Below the pieces are notes generated by a model. That model saw only the letters and a list, made by a program, of their open reading frames with translations. It was not told where the DNA came from and made no database searches. Below, piece after piece: positions 36,050-49,624 of a stretch of 50,000 nucleotides of DNA; position 1 is the first letter of the stretch; every line of letters begins with the position of its first letter. The position numbers and the translations under genes are program-made. This DNA is from Neocallimastix lanati (nom. inval.). Taxonomy: Eukaryota > Neocallimastigomycota > Neocallimastigomycetes > Neocallimastigales > Neocallimastigaceae. The stretch spans positions 1,325,001 to 1,375,000 of the forward strand of contig JACVTC010000002.1 of assembly GCA_016946835.1 (NCBI GenBank), written 5' to 3'.

Positions 36050-36660
36050 TTTTTTTAAATTGTAGTTTTTTAGTTCATTAGGGAAAAGATATTTCACCTG
36101 GGTTCTCGCTGCTATGGAACATCTATTGACAACACAGGGTTGATATTTATCCGTGGTATACACTCATGGACTAATGCTAAAATGAAGGAATTTATTCATT
36201 CTAAATGCAAAAAAATTCAATGATAATATTTTGTCAGTAAAGAGAAATACAAAAAATTCAATGATAGCTTCTTCAGGATAAAAGAATACACTCCAAATTT
36301 CAACCTCAAAAAATTTAAAAAAAGTATTTAAAAAAGCACTTTCAGGAGTTAAAATTTCATATTGTAGATGTTCCAAATGGAATCATAAGGTTTCTTTTCG
36401 GCATATAAAACAAAATATAATATCTAATAACACATCCAATGATATTAACACAGTAAACCTCAGTTCAACAAATTTAGTAAATGCTAATAATGGCAATCTT
36501 GAACTAATTAATTGCTCCCAATATTCTTAATCTTAATTCTCAAAATCCATTTTCACATTCTAATACAGGAAAGTTTTCTTTTTGTCTTCGTTGGAATACC
36601 GACGGATGGAATTTTTTGAAAAGAGATAGTATTGAGTACTTCAACACAAATATTTAAACC
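36050..36660 (+). pseudogene. LINE 5' fragment ending in the endonuclease start
   Basis: Plus-strand coding segments in two or three frames: FIRGIHSWTNAKMKEFIHSK, then NLKKVFKKALSGVKISYCRC and SKWNHKVSFRHIKQNIISNN, and after a one-base shift NTGKFSFCLRWNTDGWNFLK and RDSIEYFNTNI before a stop. The WNTDGWNFLKRDSI segment has the form of the first strand and loop of an APE-type LINE endonuclease ('WNvnG'). The rest of the endonuclease and all of the RT are absent. It may belong to the same family as the RT relic at 24530-26327, which lacks exactly this part. Confidence 0.65.
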
Positions 36661-36748
36661 ATTTATTAAATAATTATTAAAAAAAATGTACCTAGGTAAA
36701 AGGTTCATTATTAAAGTTATAATAAAAAAAAATAATAAAAATAAAAGT

Positions 36749-36788
<40 letters not shown>

Positions 36789-36820
36789 AAGGCTCAAAAA
36801 AAAAAAAAAAAAGTTTTTCG
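36661..36820. other. Spacer with poly-A runs
   Basis: Contains a 37-base A run (36750-36786) and a second run (36797-36812) separated by TAAAGGCTC. No gene. Confidence 0.8.
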
Positions 36821-36899
36821 GCAAGTTGTACTATACGGGATTTATCCCTCCCTAACAAATAACTTATAATAAAAACATAGAAATAACATCTTTAAAATA

Positions 36900-37260
36900 G
36901 ATAGTGTGGTAGCCACTTAGCTCTCTCCCCGGACTCATCATTTATTGTACAACTTAGACGAGATTCATCAGTAGTAGATGTAGATGATGATGATACTGTA
37001 TCATATATTATACTTTATCAGTACAACGCCGACGCTCTTGGTTAAGTTTGATATATTATAAAATATCAAATAACAACTCAAAAAAGCTACAAATGATAAG
37101 TATATTGTGTTAGTTAGAAATTCCTCTAACCCACAATTTTTGGAACCGGTGATGAAGATGAACCTTTGAAAAGTTTTTCATTTAAATGTTTCGGTTCTCC
37201 CCTCTATCGAAATGTTGCTCATTTAAAGCTGAAGTTCCACCAAGAAGAAATATTTATTAA
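36900..37260 (+). pseudogene. Coding-like relic of unknown family
   Basis: Two open segments of clearly non-random composition. The first (about 36906-37043) reads GSHLALSPDSSFIVQLRRDS, VVDVDDDDTVSYIILYQYNA, DAL, and then meets a GTTAAG donor-like site. The second (about 37132-37260) reads PTIFGTGDEDEPLKSFSFKC, FGSPLYRNVAHLKLKFHQEE. The gap (about 37043-37110) could be a short intron ending near GTGTTAG, but the frames do not join cleanly. No start, no signal and no recognised domain. GC content by eye is much higher than the surroundings. It could also be an exon pair of a real gene. Confidence 0.45.
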
Positions 37261-37478
37261 AAATAAATTATTATTTATTTTATTTTTATTGAAATATTTA
37301 AAAATTTTTGTTAATTAAAACACTACAATTTTTTTTTAATATCATATTATAATTCTTTATTTATTAGTTATAACTATTATTATAATATTAGGTACATTTA
37401 CATTATATATTGATATTATAATAATAATGTATTAGAAATAATAACATTATTATTTCAATATAAAGTAACTATATTAAC

Positions 37479-37513
<35 letters not shown>

Positions 37514-37870
37514 TATACATTTATTTTTATTTATTTTTATTTTATTTTATTTTATTTTTTTTTTTGAATTTCATTTCATTTGATTTGTTTTGATTATAGT
37601 TTTATTATAATTAATATCTTAAATATTTTTATAACTTTCTTTTATTCATGATATTCATTATAATTGCATATATTTTATATGTATTAATAATGATTGAATA
37701 TAATAATATAATATTATTATTATTTCCATTTTTAAAATTAGATATTATATATTATATATTACAATTTATAATAACTAATAGAAATCAATATCGATATTTT
37801 ATAGAGAGGTTATAAATATAGAAATAAGTAAATATTAACTTAGTAAAAAAAAAAAAAAAAAAATTTTTTT
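37261..37870. other. AT-rich spacer
   Basis: No gene. Holds an (ATT)n run (37478-37512) and, near 37840-37870, A and T runs directly after the stop of the minus-strand acetyltransferase. Confidence 0.8.
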
Positions 37871-38641
37871 TTACTCTTCTACTTCATCTTCGACATATGG
37901 GTCAAGTTGTTTCTTTGGTCTAGCTGGATTTCCACAAACAACAGTATTAGATGGAACATCTTTTGTTACTACACTACCAGCACCAACAACAACATTATTA
38001 CCAATAGTAACACCTGGTAAAACAATAACGGAAGCACCAAACCAGCACTCATTACCAATACGAATAGGTTTATCAATACTACAAGTATTCATATTTCTTC
38101 TTTCTCTGTATTGAATTGGATGACCTGCTGTAATAAGTTCACATCTTGGACCAAACCAACAATTCTTACCAATAGTAACTTCCGCATTATCTAAAATCAT
38201 ACAATCAGCATTCATGAAAGAATCATCATCAATACTAATATTGTAACCATATTCACATTTGAAGTTAGTTTCAATAAAAACATTTTTACCAATATGTTTA
38301 AAAAAACCCTTAAGCATATTACTACGTTTAAGGGTATTTTCTGTAGAATTAAACTTTTTAAGGAATTTACGACATTGCATATTATCATATATCATATCAG
38401 GAATCATACTAGAGTGTGGTAAACCTGCTTTCATTTTTTTCAAACTTTCCTCAACTTCTTCATCAAAATGTTCTTCAATGTATTTTTTGTAAATAGCATC
38501 CTTTTCTCCTTTAGTTAATTCAGAAGGATTTTCAATATTTTTCAATGCTTTTTCCTTTGTTTCTTTATCGATTTTTTCAAATCTAGCATCAATTAAACTT
38601 TTTCTTATAAATTTTTTTATAATACCTTCCATAAAACCCAT
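37871..38641 (-). CDS. Hexapeptide-repeat sugar O-acetyltransferase (maltose/galactoside acetyltransferase type)
   Basis: Protein of 256 aa in one exon. It transfers acetyl from acetyl-CoA to a sugar or related hydroxyl acceptor. Residues about 80-130 resemble the maltose-acetyltransferase N-terminal domain. Residues 131-240 are a left-handed beta-helix of hexapeptide turns (ISIDDDSFMNADC, VTIGKNCWFG, IRIGNECWFG, VTIGNNVVVGAGSVVTKDVP). The expected catalytic His is H174 in TAGHPIQ. The end, VVCGNPARPKK, is typical of the family. Bacterial members are about 180-200 aa. Here a charged ~75-residue N-terminal extension (EKIDKETKEKALKNIENP) precedes the domain and a short acidic tail follows. No signal peptide. 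The absence of introns and the bacterial-type sequence suggest acquisition from a rumen bacterium (inference). The exact acceptor cannot be told. Confidence 0.9.
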   Translation of the reverse strand: MGFMEGIIKKFIRKSLIDARFEKIDKETKEKALKNIENPSELTKGEKDAIYKKYIEEHFDEEVEESLKKMKAGLPHSSMIPDMIYDNMQCRKFLKKFNSTENTLKRSNMLKGFFKHIGKNVFIETNFKCEYGYNISIDDDSFMNADCMILDNAEVTIGKNCWFGPRCELITAGHPIQYRERRNMNTCSIDKPIRIGNECWFGASVIVLPGVTIGNNVVVGAGSVVTKDVPSNTVVCGNPARPKKQLDPYVEDEVEE

Positions 38642-39830
<1,189 letters not shown>

Positions 39831-40712
39831 GAGTGTTGTGGCATTTGGCAAAAGTTCATTTCGGAAAAGTTTCATTTCGCAAAATTTTAATAAATAGATA
39901 AATAAATAATAAAATAAATAAATAATAAAATAAATAAATAATAAAAAAATAAAATATAAAATATAAAAAAAAAATATAAAAATATAAAAATATAAAAATA
40001 TAAAATATAAAATAAAAAAATATAAAATAAAAAAATAAAAAAAATAGATACTATTTAAAATCATCCTAACTTTGTGCTACTTTTTAACTCCCTTTTTTAT
40101 GATGTCCTCATCTTTTTTTTTTTTAATGGATTATTTATAAATATTTCTTTTATTAAAAAAATTTATTAGTAATTTAAGATTTTTTTTTAAATACTGCGCA
40201 AGGACTTAAAAGGTGTAAAATGATCAATTAATTATTTATATATCATTTTTTAATCTTTATAATTATTTTTTAATTATTTTTAATTTTAATAGTTATATTT
40301 TAAATTATTATCTTTATACATCTTTTAATTTATTAATACATATTTTTATATATATATAAAATTATTATTAATCATATATTATAAAACATTTAAAATGTAT
40401 GATAAAACATTTTATTTTTTTTAAGCTTTAATTCTTTATGAATATTTATTATTATATAATGTATATTTATTATATATATGTATATAAATATTTTTCTTTT
40501 TTTTAAAAAATTTAATTTTAAATTTATTTATTTATTTATTTATTTATTTATTATAGTTTTATTTATTTATTTTTATTTATTTAGTTATTTATTTAAATTA
40601 TTTATATTATTTATTTATTTTATTATTAATTAATTTATTTATTAACTTTAAAAAAATTTTGCGAAATGAAACTTTTCCGAAATGAAATTTTTCGAAATGC
40701 ACCTCCCCACTC
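39831..40712 (+). mobile_element. MITE-like element, copy 1
   Basis: Non-coding element with long imperfect terminal inverted repeats. The left end (39831-39888) has GAGTG, then GCATTTGGCAAAAGTTC and TTTCGGAAAAGTTTCATTTCG. The right end (about 40655-40712) is the inverse: GCGAAATGAAAC, TTTTCCGAAATGAAA, TTTTTCGAAATGCACC and CACTC. Each arm is a set of tandem CATTTCG-AAAAGTTT motifs. The interior is AT-rich and includes ACTGCGCAAGGACTTAAAAG and the block CATCCTAACTTTGTGCTACT. No transposase ORF. The same sequence occurs inverted at 45714-47061. No clear target-site duplication was found. Confidence 0.8.
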
Positions 40713-40753
40713 TTTTCATTATTTTTATTTTATAAATATTATAATTTAAAGTT

Positions 40754-40890
40754 TGTATTAAAAATTTATTAATTTAAATCTTAATAATATATATTACATA
40801 TATAATATATAACATATAATATATGTATTAAAAATTTATTAATTTAAATCTTAATAATATATATTACATATATAATATATATATAATATA
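40754..40890. repeat. Tandem duplication of a ~68-bp unit
   Basis: GTATTAAAAATTTATTAATT followed by TAAATCTTAATAATATATAT and ACATATATAATATATA occurs twice in direct succession. Confidence 0.85.
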
Positions 40891-41770
40891 TAATATATTT
40901 TCATTCTATTTATGAGAATTAATTAATCAATTAAACTATTTGATTTAATTAATTAGTATATAAAAATAGAAGTTTCTTTAGATACATTAAAAACAATAGA
41001 ATTTGTGATATTACTTATTATGTAAATACTTCAGTGTAATATTCAAACCTTAATTAATATAAAATAGTTTTTATTATTCAAACATAAATTAATGTCATAA
41101 ATCAAATTTAAATCTAATGATTTTATAACAATTCAATATGTGGCTTGATTTCTTTATATTAATTATATTTATAATTAATAATAAATTTTATAGCATAAAT
41201 CAATGTTTTAATTATATTCGTATTATTTTATATTTATATTTATATAGTTATTAAATATTTCCTTAAATAATAATTATTAATAGTTTATTCAAATCACAAG
41301 AACAATTAATTAAATAGTTAATTATAACTAATATAATATAAAAATAAAGCATTTCTCTGAATTAAGAAAAGTATGGTGTACGGAAAAGAAATGTTAAGTT
41401 AGTGTGTAATTAAAAGTATAAGAAAGTTGTTAGATAGCTTTTTAAATATAGGTAATCTCAATAAATACCAACAAAAAGTACATCAAACTTTTGAGTTGTA
41501 TATCACATGCCATCAAAAAAATGTATCATTAATAATGTAAAATGTAACAATTTTATCAATAAAATAGAATATATATTAAAGGTTAATTATATAATTGAAT
41601 AATATAAATAAACTATAATATCTTCTATACTTTTGAAAATTTTTTAATTTCTTTTAAAGTTTAATTTTAATTTTTAATTATATGAATTAATTTATATAAA
41701 TTCATCTTTTTAATACAATTCATGTAAATTTATGTTTATATAATTTTTATAAATTTTTTATTATTAATTA

Positions 41771-41952
41771 AATAGGGTAGGGTATTTCACCAATTCTTTT
41801 GAAAGTATGTGGCGTATTAAAAATGTAGATTTATATTATATAATATTATTTATATTAAATAAAAACAATTTTAAAAAAAATTATTTTGAATGAATATTTA
41901 TTTATTTATTCATTTATTTATATCAATACTCCACTTGTCGAAATGCAACCCA
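41771..41952. mobile_element. Short MITE-like element, possibly related
   Basis: The left end GGGTAGGGTATTTCACCAA and the reverse complement of the right end, ATGGGTTGCATTTCGACAA, are similar. TTAATTA flanks both sides (41764-41770, 41953-41959) and could be a target-site duplication, though in such AT-rich DNA this may be chance. The interior contains GGCGTATTAAAAATG, matching GGCGTATTGAAAATTTG near 45354. Confidence 0.4.
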
Positions 41953-41996
41953 TTAATTAGGTAATTAATTAAAGAATATTCTGAAATAAATAAATA

Positions 41997-42027
<31 letters not shown>

Positions 42028-42435
42028 TTATTTATTTTGGCAACATTTATTTTATATAATATTAATTCATATAATTAAAAAATTAAAATTAAAATTAAGC
42101 TTTAAAAGAAATAAAAAAAATTACAAAAGTATAGAAGAAATTTTAGAACTTTTAATTTTTCTCACTTCTCAAATATACTTTATATTATTTATAAATATTA
42201 TACTTTATATTGTTATTATTATTATTATTATTATTATAAAATATATTATAAATTATTTTAAAATTATATTAATTAAAGTTTTATATCTATTCATTTTTAT
42301 ATTATTTATAAAATACAATATATTAATTCTATTTTATTACTTTTCTTTTAAAAAAAAATAAAAACAATAAAATAAAATTAAAAAGATAATTTTTTAAAAT
42401 AAATAAGAAAAAAAAATATAAAATAATAAAAACAA

Positions 42436-43895
<1,460 letters not shown>

Positions 43896-43899
43896 TAAA

Positions 43900-44999
43900 A
43901 AGTACAGATTGAATAAAATAAAATTTTATTCAATCTGTATTTTAATATTTATATTTCAACTATTTATTTTATTTTATTTTATTTTATTTTATTTTATTTT
44001 ATTTTATTTTATTTTATTTTATTTTATTTTATTTTATTTTATTTTATTTTATTTTATTTTATTTTATTTAATCTGTACTTTAATATTTCTATTTCAACTA
44101 TTTATTTTATTTTATTTTATTTTATTTAATCTGTACTTTAATATTTCTATTTCAACTATTTATTTTATTTTATTTTATTTTATTTTATTTAATCTGTACT
44201 TTAATATTTCTATTTCAACTATTTATTTTATTTTATTTTATTTTATTTTATTTTATTTAATCTGTACTTTAATATTTCTATTTCAACTATTTATTTTATT
44301 TTATTTTATTTTATTTTATTTAATCTGTACTTTAATATTTCTATTTCAACTATTTATTTTATTTTATTTTATTTTATTTTATTTTATTTAATCTGTACTT
44401 TAATATTTCTATTTCAACTATTTATTTTATTTTATTTTATTTTATTTTATTTAATCTGTACTTTAATATTTCTATTTCAACTATTTATTTTATTTTATTT
44501 TATTTTATTTTATTTTATTTTATTTTATTCAATCTGTACTTCATATTTATATTTCTACTATTTATTTTATTTTATTTTATTTTATTTTATTTTATTTTAT
44601 TTTATTTTATTTTATTTTATTTTATTTTATTTTATTTTATTTTATTCAATCTGTACTTCATATTTATATTTCTACTATTTATTTTATTTTATTTTATTTT
44701 ATTCAATCTGTACTTCATATTTATATTTCTACTATTTATTTTATTTTATTTTATTTTATTTTATTTTATTCAATCTGTACTTCATATTTATATTTCTACT
44801 ATTTATTTTATTTTATTTTATTTTATTTTATTTTATTCAATCTGTACTTCATATTTATATTTCTACTATTTATTTTATTTTATTTTATTTTATTTTATTT
44901 TATTCAATCTGTACTTTATATTTAATATTCTACTATTTATTTTATTTTATTTTATTTTATTTCATTTTATTTTATTTTATTTTATTCAATCTGTATTTT
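43900..44999. repeat. Compound minisatellite (locus 3)
   Basis: About fifteen cores of the form TTCAATCTGTACTT...TATTTCTACTATTTA or ...TTTCAACTATTTA, separated by (TTTTA)n of variable length. Two subtypes are segregated. The first half uses TTTAATCTGTACTTTAATA with TTTCAAC; the second uses TTCAATCTGTACTTCATATT with TTCTAC. The array opens with one core fragment in the opposite orientation, giving the palindrome at 43903-43939. The core is shared with 6106-6262 and, inverted, 8758-9612. Confidence 0.92.
43903..43939. repeat. Head-to-head palindrome at the minisatellite edge
   Basis: TACAGATTGAATAAAAT (43903-43919), a 3-base spacer, and its exact reverse complement (43923-43939). Confidence 0.9.
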
Positions 45000-45439
45000 C
45001 TGTTGATAATATAAAAAAGGTATTAATGTATAAATAATAATTAATAATATTTAAAATAAAATAAAAAAAATATAATAATTATTTTATATATGTAGTAATT
45101 ATATATATATATATATATTTTTATTTAATTTTCTAAAAAAAATTTTTTTAGTCATAATAAACGTTTGACTTTTTTATTTTTATTATTATTTAGAAATTTA
45201 TTTATTCATTTATAATTTATTTATTCATTTATTTATTTATTACATTATAATACGCCATGTTTTCCGAAATGTACTACAACAAAATACAAATTTATGTAAT
45301 AAAAATTTTCGAAATGACACACCCCCAAGTTTTACAAGCCATTAAAAATAAATGGCGTATTGAAAATTTGTATTATAAAAATTGGCGAAATGAACCACAT
45401 TCCATTTATTGTTATTATTAATTAATATTATTTAATAAT

Positions 45440-45535
<96 letters not shown>

Positions 45536-45713
45536 TATATATATATCTTTTTATTTATTTATCTATTTAATTTAAATTTAAATATAATAATTTAGTTTTA
45601 TGTGATTGTCAAAAATTACACATTACATGGTGTATGATGAATATGATATAAAACGTAAATATTATTAATATACTATTTTGTTAATAATTACATAAAAATA
45701 AATTGGGGAGGTG
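45000..45713. other. Spacer with MITE-end-like direct repeats and (TTTA)n
   Basis: No gene. At 45253-45410 the motif CGAAATG occurs three times. Two longer related copies, AATAAAAATTTTCGAAATGA (about 45298-45317) and ATAAAAATTGGCGAAATGAA (about 45376-45395), are in the same orientation. This resembles the ends of the MITE-like elements and may be a fragment. 45436-45536 is a (TTTA)n array. Confidence 0.65.
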
Positions 45714-46279
45714 CATTTCAAAAAATTTCATTTCGGAAAAGTTTCATTTCGCAAAAAAATTTTTTAAAGTTAATAAATAAATAAATTAATAATAAAATAA
45801 ATAAATAATATATATATTTTAAATAAATAACTAAATAAATAAAAATAAATAAATAAAACTATAATAAATAAATAAATAAATAAATTTAAAATTAAATTTT
45901 TTAAAAAAAAGAAAAATATTTATATACATATATATAATAAATATACATTATATAATAATAAATATTTATAAAGAATTAAAGCTTTAAAAAAATAAAATGT
46001 TTTATCATACATTTTAAATGTTTTATAATATATAATTAATAATTTTATATATATATAAAAATATGTATTAATAATTTAAAAGATGTATAAAGATAATAAT
46101 TTAAAATATAACTATTAAAATTAAAAATAATTAAAAAATAATTATTAAAAAGATTAAAAAATAATATATAAATAATTAATTGATCATTTTACACCTTTTA
46201 AGTCCTTGCGCAGTATTTAAAAAAAAATCTTAAATTACTAATAAATTTTTTTAATAAAAGAAATATTTATAAATAATTC

Positions 46280-46321
<42 letters not shown>

Positions 46322-46930
46322 TGAGGACATCATAAAAAAAGGAGTTAAAAGTAGCACAAAGTTAGGATGATTTTAAATAGTATCTATTTTTTTTATTTTT
46401 TTATTTTATATTTTTTTTATTTTTTTATTTTATATTTTTTTTATTTTTTTATTTTATATTTTTTTTATTTTTTTATTTTATATTTTTTTTATTTTTTATT
46501 TTATATTTTTTTATTTTATATTTTTTTATTTTATATTTTTTTTTATTTTTTATTTTATATTTTATATTTTTTTATTTTATATTTTTTTTATTTTTTTTTT
46601 TTTTTTATTTTTTTTTTATTTTTTATTTTTTATTTTATATTTTATATTTCTATATTTTATATTTCTATATTTCATACTTTAAATTTTATATTTTATATTT
46701 TATATTTTTATATTTTATATTTTTATATTTTTTATTTTTTATATTTTTTATATTTTTTATTTTTTATTTTTTATTTTTTATATTTTTTATTTTTTATTTT
46801 TTATTTTTTTTTATTTTTCATTTTTTATTTTATATTTTTTATATTTTTTATTTTATATTTTTATATTTTTTATTTTTTTTTTTTTTTTATTTTTTATTTT
46901 ATATTTTATATTTTTTTTTTTTATTTTTTT

Positions 46931-46962
<32 letters not shown>

Positions 46963-47061
46963 TTTTATTATTTATTTATCTATTTATTAAAATTTTGGGA
47001 AATAAAACTTTTCCGAAATGAAACTTTTGTGAAATGAACTTTTGCGAAATGCCACACACTC
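45714..47061 (-). mobile_element. MITE-like element, copy 2 (inverted relative to copy 1)
   Basis: Reverse complement of 39831-40712. The shared ends are TGGGGAGGTGCATTTC at the left and GAAATGCCACACACTC at the right. The interior matches closely, including CTTTTAAGTCCTTGCGCAGT (46195-46214) and AGTAGCACAAAGTTAGGATG (46350-46369). It is longer because of a 37-base poly-A run (46283-46319) and a ~600-bp T/A low-complexity expansion (46380-46985) where copy 1 has about 160 bp. No transposase. The open frame across the expansion is only Phe, Tyr, Ile and Leu and is not a gene. Confidence 0.8.
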
Positions 47062-47309
47062 GAAAAGAATTACTGATTATAAAAAAAAGAAAAAGTATAA
47101 ATTATAATTCTTTAACAAAAACAAGGTAGAATTTTCGATTCTCAAGTTCAAATTAATTTTCTATATTTTCTTTATTTTTTATATAATTAATATTTATTAT
47201 ATTTATTATTATTATTATATAATTTAAACTAAAAAAAAAATGATATATTACAAAGTATATTTTTCGAAATAAAAGTTTTTAATTGGCATATGATATAAAA
47301 TGAATTATT
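47062..47309. other. AT-rich spacer before the NRPS relic
   Basis: Nothing supported; short A/T runs only. Confidence 0.6.
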
Positions 47310-47681
47310 ATAATAAAGTAAATCATCATCTTCATGTAGCTATATTTGGGTCTAATTCTGCTCAGTTTGTTTAGCTTCTATTAGTGTAGTCTATAGTGGT
47401 GCCGTTAGTATATCCATTGAGCAAAAATATCGAAAAAGATGAATTAGAAATATTTTCTAAATTATTTAAAAGTTGATATTCTTATCTATGACAATAACTT
47501 GGAAAGTAAAGTGAAAGCTGTTTAAAGAAAAATGTCCCAAATTAATGTGTTGTATCTGTTTAAGAAAAACTGAAAATTCTTTAGATGATGACTCTACTGA
47601 TAATAATAATCCTAGGTCTTTAGAAGATTTATTTATTAATAAACCTTCAAAAACTTATTATCAATTATCTGCTAAAGCAAA

Positions 47682-47684
<3 letters not shown>

Positions 47685-47712
<28 letters not shown>
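47685..47712. repeat. Poly-T run inside the adenylation A3 region
   Basis: 28 T directly before AACGAGAGGAACAGATGG, the A3 loop. Family members have an aromatic-rich strand here, so a short Phe-codon run probably expanded by slippage. Confidence 0.8.
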
Positions 47713-47715
<3 letters not shown>

Positions 47716-49587
47716 GAGAGGAACAGATGGAAAAAAGAAAGCTGTAATGCTTTCACATGATAATGTCTTGAAGTCTCTCATAGTTAGTAATCCTGATTAT
47801 AAAAGTCACCATTATCATTTAGCTATGCTACCTTTTCGTCATTGCTATGGTGGTATTATAGATTTATTTTTTAAAATGAAATATGGTATTACGGTATTAC
47901 TCTATTCATTAATAGTGGAATTCCATAATTGTTTGATGAATTTCTTCTATATCAACCAAATTCACCTAGTGTTGTTCCTACGGTTATTAAGTTGATATAT
48001 AATAAAATAAATAATTTATCTAAACAAAAATCCAAATATCTCTTTGAAAGAATTAAAAAAAATAGGGTTATTGGTAAAAATCTTAAATATATTATGAGTG
48101 GAGGAGCGCCATTGGATAGCACCTATATTAGAAAATTTAAAAAAATTTGGTATTAAAATAGCACAGTGTTATGGTATGACTGAATGTGTGCTTCTGCTAT
48201 TACTCTCAACCTGTAATAGCAAATGATTACAATATCGATCCAGTTGGTATTGTAAATAAAAGTTATCAGATACGTCTTAAGGATGATGAAATCCAAATCA
48301 AAGGACTAATTGTTATAAATTGTTATATTAGGCTATTATAAAGATAAAAAAGAAACGAATATGTCAATAAGAATGGATATTTATAAATTATAGGAAGAAA
48401 AAAAAATTTTAATTATTTTTAGCAATGGGAAAAAAAAAATATCACCAATAGCTATAGAGCATCAATTAGCAAGGGAAGAAATAATTAATGAAATTGTTGT
48501 TCTTGGTCATAATGATTCTCTTAATACCGAAATATATCCTGGTTTTAATGTTATATTACCAATAAACAAAGTATTGAAGAAGAAATTCAAAATATTATTG
48601 ATCGATACAATCAATCTCATCCATCATTCGAAAAAATTGCTAAATTTTTTCTTAGAGAAAAACCTTTTGAAAGAATTGTCTTTAATAAAATAAATCGTAA
48701 AAAGATATTACATTTGGAAAAAATTATACTAATAAGAATATGGAAAGTTCATCTATAGCTATGATAGAAAAGGAAAATATCAGTGAGATACAAAAAAAAA
48801 AAAAAAAGAAAAAAAAATTTATAATATAATTAAAAATCATATTAATAATAATGATGAAACTTCCCTCTTTCATCTAGAATCCAATTTCTTTGATGCTAGT
48901 TTAAATTCTATTGGGTGCATGTTATTTATAAAAAGATTTTAAAGAAAAATTTAATATATCAAATTGATATTGATATTTTATATAAAAATCCCAATATTAA
49001 AATACTAGAAAATTATGTTTTATCTCATCATATGGGTACAGGCTTTCAACTGGAAAAGCATACGAAAAATATGGAAAATATGATCTCTCACTAATAGAAT
49101 ACGTTTTTATTTATTACTTTAAATACTAATTTCTCTGCGAATCTCCCAAATTTATTCAAATTAGATCCCAGTATCGATATAAATATTTTAAGAGAATCCC
49201 TTGTTAAATTGATTGATATTCATTCAGAACTTAAAGTACAAATATATAAAGATGAGGATGGACAATATAAAGCATTTAGAGATGATTCAGTTGAAGCTGT
49301 AGTTCCATTATATAATATAATGGATAAAAGAATGGGATGAATATTATAGTAAAAATTTACTGGTTGAATATCAATATGAAAAAATAAATAAATTACAATA
49401 TAATATTGGAATTTATCATACAGAATCTTTAAATTATTTATACATGGATGTTAATCACGTTATCGCTGATGGTGAAAGTTTAGCACAGTTAAAGAAGGAA
49501 CTAAATGAAATTTATCATGGTAGAGAATTACCACCTAAAACTTATGTTTATTATGAATATATGATGGATGAAAAATGCGAAGAGTTA

Positions 49588-49588
<1 letters not shown>

Positions 49589-49622
<34 letters not shown>
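49589..49622. repeat. Poly-A run inside the condensation domain
   Basis: 34 A after GAAGAGTTACA; in the coding frame this would be poly-Lys. It ends the longest open frame of this part. Confidence 0.8.

Positions 49623-49624
<2 letters not shown>

Larger units (their letters stand above)
40713..42435. other. AT-rich spacer between MITE-like element and esterase relic
   Basis: No gene. It contains a tandem duplication at about 40754-40890 (unit ~68 bp, GTATTAAAAATTTATTAATT...). A mixed-composition stretch at 41345-41560 shows no convincing frame, and a small MITE-like element is annotated at 41771-41952. Confidence 0.7.

Noticed and set aside
36925-36960. TGATGAGTCCGG on the minus strand, recalling a hammerhead ribozyme core
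   Set aside because: The preceding base is A rather than C, and no GAAA with closing stems follows at a usable distance.
46367-46990. A 207-codon frame of Phe, Tyr and Ile
   Set aside because: Pure T/A low-complexity DNA inside the second MITE-like copy.
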